A DNA stretch of 16,323 nucleotides from JBDTOX01 sp039933015. Lineage in GTDB: Bacteria; Pseudomonadota; Gammaproteobacteria; Burkholderiales; Methylophilaceae. A model generated the notes under the pieces. That model saw only the letters and a program-made list of their open reading frames with translations. It was not told where the DNA came from and did not search any database. The translations under genes were made by a program, and so were the position numbers. Positions within the stretch are counted from its first letter, which is position 1; every line of letters begins with the position of its first letter. Shown one piece after another: positions 14,701 through 16,323 of this stretch. Where the stretch lies: positions 1-16,323 of the forward strand of contig JBDTOX010000082.1 in the NCBI GenBank assembly GCA_039933015.1, in the 5' to 3' direction.

Positions 14701-15150
14701 ATGTCTATTGGTGAAATCTGCAACCGTGAAGTCATCATTGTGCAACGCGACGATACTGTTTTACAGGCAGCCAAGCTGATGCGCCAGCATCATGTCGGCG
14801 ACTTGCTGGCAGTCGAAGAGCGCGATGGACGGCGCGTACCTGTCGGCATCGTCACCGACCGTGATCTGGTAGTGGAAATCATTGCTCCCGAACTCGATGC
14901 CGCAGTCATTACCGTAGGCGACATCATGGTAACGAAACTTGCTACTGTAAAAGAGAGTAGCGGTGTATTCGAGGCCATTCAATATATGCGGAGCAAAGGC
15001 ATACGACGCCTGCCTGTGGTAGATGATGACGGCGCGCTGGTAGGAATCGTTACGCTCGATGACCTGCTGGTGTTGCTGGCAAATGAACTTGGCGCACTAG
15101 CCCGACTGGTGGAGCGTGAGCAGAAAAATGAATCCAGCCGCCGCCGCTAG
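14701..15150 (+). CDS. Two-CBS-domain protein
   Basis: This 149-residue protein consists of a pair of CBS motifs (a Bateman module) with a short charged tail and no catalytic domain. CBS1 covers about 8-62 (VIIVQRDDTVLQAAKLMRQ, GIVTDRDLV), CBS2 about 74-130 (IMVTKLATVKESSGVFEAI, GIRRLPVVDDDGALVGIVT). Such proteins bind adenosine nucleotides such as AMP or ATP and report energy state. The organisation is that of Mycobacterium Hrp1 (Rv2626c), a DosR-induced protein; the likeness is in layout and length. A GGAG element precedes the start. The preceding 146-bp gap holds an isolated TTGACA (14598-14603) without a good -10. The HPF gene follows after 31 bp, so the two are probably co-transcribed. 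Confidence 0.92.
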   Translation: MSIGEICNREVIIVQRDDTVLQAAKLMRQHHVGDLLAVEERDGRRVPVGIVTDRDLVVEIIAPELDAAVITVGDIMVTKLATVKESSGVFEAIQYMRSKGIRRLPVVDDDGALVGIVTLDDLLVLLANELGALARLVEREQKNESSRRR

Positions 15151-15181
15151 ACAAGTATCAGCTCAAATGGAGGGAAAAGCC

Positions 15182-15649
15182 ATGCAAAAAATCCCCTTGC
15201 AGATCACTTTTCACAACATGCCCCCTTCCGAGGCACTGGAAGTGCATATCCGTGACCGGGTGCAAAAACTCGATAGGCTCTTCGCACATGTCATTTCCTG
15301 CCATGTGGTGGTGGATATGCCGCACAGGCACCAGCAACAGGGCAAACAGTTTAACGTGCGTATCAGCCTGGATATGCCTGGAAACAAAATTATCATCAAC
15401 CGTGATCATCACGAAGACGTCTACGCGGCTCTGCGTGACGCCTTCGATGCTGCCAGGCACCAACTCGAGGATTATAAAAGTCGTGTACAGCGCACAACCA
15501 AGACACACATCCTTGAGCAGGTTGGATGCATGACACGAATTCTCCATTGGGACGGGTTGGGTTTCAGCAGCGGAACGGACAGATCACCCGCTGCAACGCA
15601 TTATGGCAGTAGAAGAAATCGAGAGCGAAGTGTTGGTCACCACCACTGA
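15182..15649 (+). CDS. HPF/RaiA-family ribosome hibernation factor with an abnormal C-terminal tail
   Basis: ATG 15182 follows GGAGG (15169-15173) by eight bases and starts MQKIPLQITFHNMPPSEALE, the normal beginning of an HPF/RaiA domain. The frame is open further upstream with other ATGs (15167, 15128, 15116 as alternative start), but these are poorer. The domain runs to about residue 110 (DHHEDVYAALRDAFDAARHQ, LEDYKSRVQR, KTH). Such proteins bind the 30S decoding region and inactivate ribosomes in stationary or starved cells. The last 45 residues do not look like the family; a piece reading TRILHWDGLGF faintly resembles the start of the cold-shock-like domain that follows HPF in some proteobacteria, after which the reading ends SVGHHH. 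The tail overlaps the BCAM0308-like remnant in another frame, so the original 3' end has probably been lost. Confidence 0.82.
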   Translation: MQKIPLQITFHNMPPSEALEVHIRDRVQKLDRLFAHVISCHVVVDMPHRHQQQGKQFNVRISLDMPGNKIIINRDHHEDVYAALRDAFDAARHQLEDYKSRVQRTTKTHILEQVGCMTRILHWDGLGFSSGTDRSPAATHYGSRRNRERSVGHHH

Positions 15650-15776
15650 CATGCATCTCGCTCACGGTATCAGCGAGGCATTGCATCAAGCCTTGCGGGG
15701 TGTTCTGGAACATCCCCACAAACCGGCGCGAAATTTGCCGCGTCCCCACTGTGGGCACGCTGATTGCCCTGTATGA
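15534..15776 (+). pseudogene. C-terminal remnant resembling the BCAM0308 family
   Basis: In the third forward frame, open from the stop at 15531-15533 to TGA 15774-15776, the stretch AAERTDHPLQRIMAVEEIES and then EVLVTTTDMHLAHGISEALH is what I recall as the C-terminal half of BCAM0308-family proteins, small zinc-ribbon proteins of unknown function found next to HPF and ADH genes in Burkholderia and relatives. The end (GVLEHPHKPARNLPRPHCGH) only loosely follows the family's usual ending. The N-terminal Cys-rich part is absent; its place is taken by the HPF tail. An ATG at 15603 could give a 57-residue product, without a Shine-Dalgarno site. The stop overlaps an in-frame ATG (15773) of the ADH gene. 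Family recognition is from memory and needs a profile search. Confidence 0.5.
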
Positions 15777-15787
15777 GTGAGCTGCCG

Positions 15788-16323
15788 ATGAGAGCGATGG
15801 TGCTGGATGTGGTGGGCCTGCCTTTACGACAAGCCGAGATGCCGCGCCCGTTACCGGGCGCGAACGAAGTGCTGCTCAAGGTGTCTGCTTGTGGCGTGTG
15901 TCGTACCGATCTGCACGTAGTGGATGGTGATCTGCCACATCCCAAGCTGCCGCTTATCCTCGGCCATGAAATCGTCGGCGTAGTAGTGAGCAAGGGCGCG
16001 TGCGTGGAGCGCTTCACCATCGGACAGCGCCTGGGTGTGCCATGGCTCGGCCACACCTGCGGCCATTGCCGCTACTGTGCAAGCGGGCGCGAGAACCTCT
16101 GCGACACAGCACTGTTTACTGGCTATACCCTTAATGGCGGCTATGCAGAATACACGGTGGCAAATCAGCGTTACTGTTTCCCCTTGCCGGAAAGCTATAC
16201 CGATACCGAAGCTGCACCGCTACTATGTGCCGGATTGATAGGCTATCGAGCGCTGGTCGCCGCTGGCGAGGCGGAACGACTGGGCATCTACGGTTTCGGC
16301 GCGGCAGCGCACATCATTGCCCA
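15788..16323 (+). CDS. Zinc-dependent alcohol dehydrogenase (MDR family), 3' partial
   Basis: About 178 residues are visible; the gene runs off the right edge inside the Rossmann domain (GIYGFGAAAHIIA). It is a medium-chain zinc alcohol dehydrogenase, oxidising alcohols or reducing aldehydes with NAD(P). The catalytic-zinc segment is CGVCRTDLH and LGHEIVG; the structural-zinc lobe has four Cys in CGHCRYCASGRENLC. ATG 15788 starts MRAMVLDVVGLPL, the usual N-terminus; an in-frame ATG 15 bases upstream (15773, MSELPMRAM) overlaps the previous stop and may be the real coupled start. Zinc ADHs adjoin CBS/HPF/BCAM0308 genes in several proteobacteria; here it may handle fermentation products under low oxygen, which is inference. 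Confidence 0.9.
   Translation, partial: MRAMVLDVVGLPLRQAEMPRPLPGANEVLLKVSACGVCRTDLHVVDGDLPHPKLPLILGHEIVGVVVSKGACVERFTIGQRLGVPWLGHTCGHCRYCASGRENLCDTALFTGYTLNGGYAEYTVANQRYCFPLPESYTDTEAAPLLCAGLIGYRALVAAGEAERLGIYGFGAAAHIIA

Noticed and set aside
1..16323. Mobile elements, CRISPR arrays, tRNA or rRNA genes
   Set aside because: No transposase, integrase, terminal inverted repeat, spaced repeat array or RNA-gene signature was seen; the only exact long repeat is the 20-bp operator pair.

Overview
The window reads as chromosomal DNA of a Gram-negative proteobacterium of moderate GC content, most likely a betaproteobacterium of the Nitrosomonadales type. This placement rests on gene style and neighbourhood (Smr protein, CzcCBA-type efflux, ispD-ispF, DUF4186, DUF2934 with a PAS protein, FixJ-type two-component genes); no rRNA or other phylogenetic marker is present. 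I see no tRNA, rRNA, CRISPR array, transposase, integrase or phage gene.

Left part (1-6300, + strand): the 3' part of an Smr-domain gene, then a heavy-metal RND efflux operon in the order outer-membrane channel, periplasmic adaptor, inner-membrane pump. The three genes overlap at their stops and starts. Two of the three are broken by a single extra base. The adaptor has its signal peptide in one frame and its mature part in another, with the switch at a run of seven A. The pump is split just before the transmembrane segment that carries its proton-relay motif. Either the operon is decaying or the assembly has two one-base errors. A perfect hairpin and an 11-bp-spaced TGTAAG repeat lie in its leader.

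Middle (6300-10300): ispF and ispD of the MEP isoprenoid pathway on the - strand; then on the + strand a DUF4186 protein, a dienelactone-hydrolase-family enzyme and a HemD-family protein. A perfect 13-bp-arm bidirectional terminator separates the last from a convergent secreted SnoaL/DUF4440-like gene. Upstream of that gene, two identical 20-bp sequences in inverted orientation each contain a SlyA/MarR-type palindrome (TTAGC-N2-GCTAA). A gene-poor stretch of about 370 bp follows, holding a strong hairpin.

Right part (10865-16323): a signalling and low-energy survival cluster. On the - strand a DUF2934 peptide gene is translationally coupled to a stand-alone PAS-domain gene. On the + strand come a soluble two-PAS histidine kinase, a FixJ/NarL-type response regulator with ATGA overlap, a nitroreductase-family protein, a two-CBS-domain protein, a hibernation-promoting factor (HPF/RaiA family), a remnant resembling the BCAM0308 family, and a zinc alcohol dehydrogenase cut by the window edge. 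The first PAS domain of the kinase has a His and an Arg exactly 20 residues apart, as do the heme-ligand His and FG-loop Arg of FixL. The mix of PAS kinase, LuxR-type regulator, nitroreductase, CBS protein, ribosome hibernation factor and ADH parallels the mycobacterial DosR dormancy regulon. I infer that this is a proteobacterial oxygen- or redox-responsive dormancy module, partly rearranged at its HPF/BCAM0308 junction.
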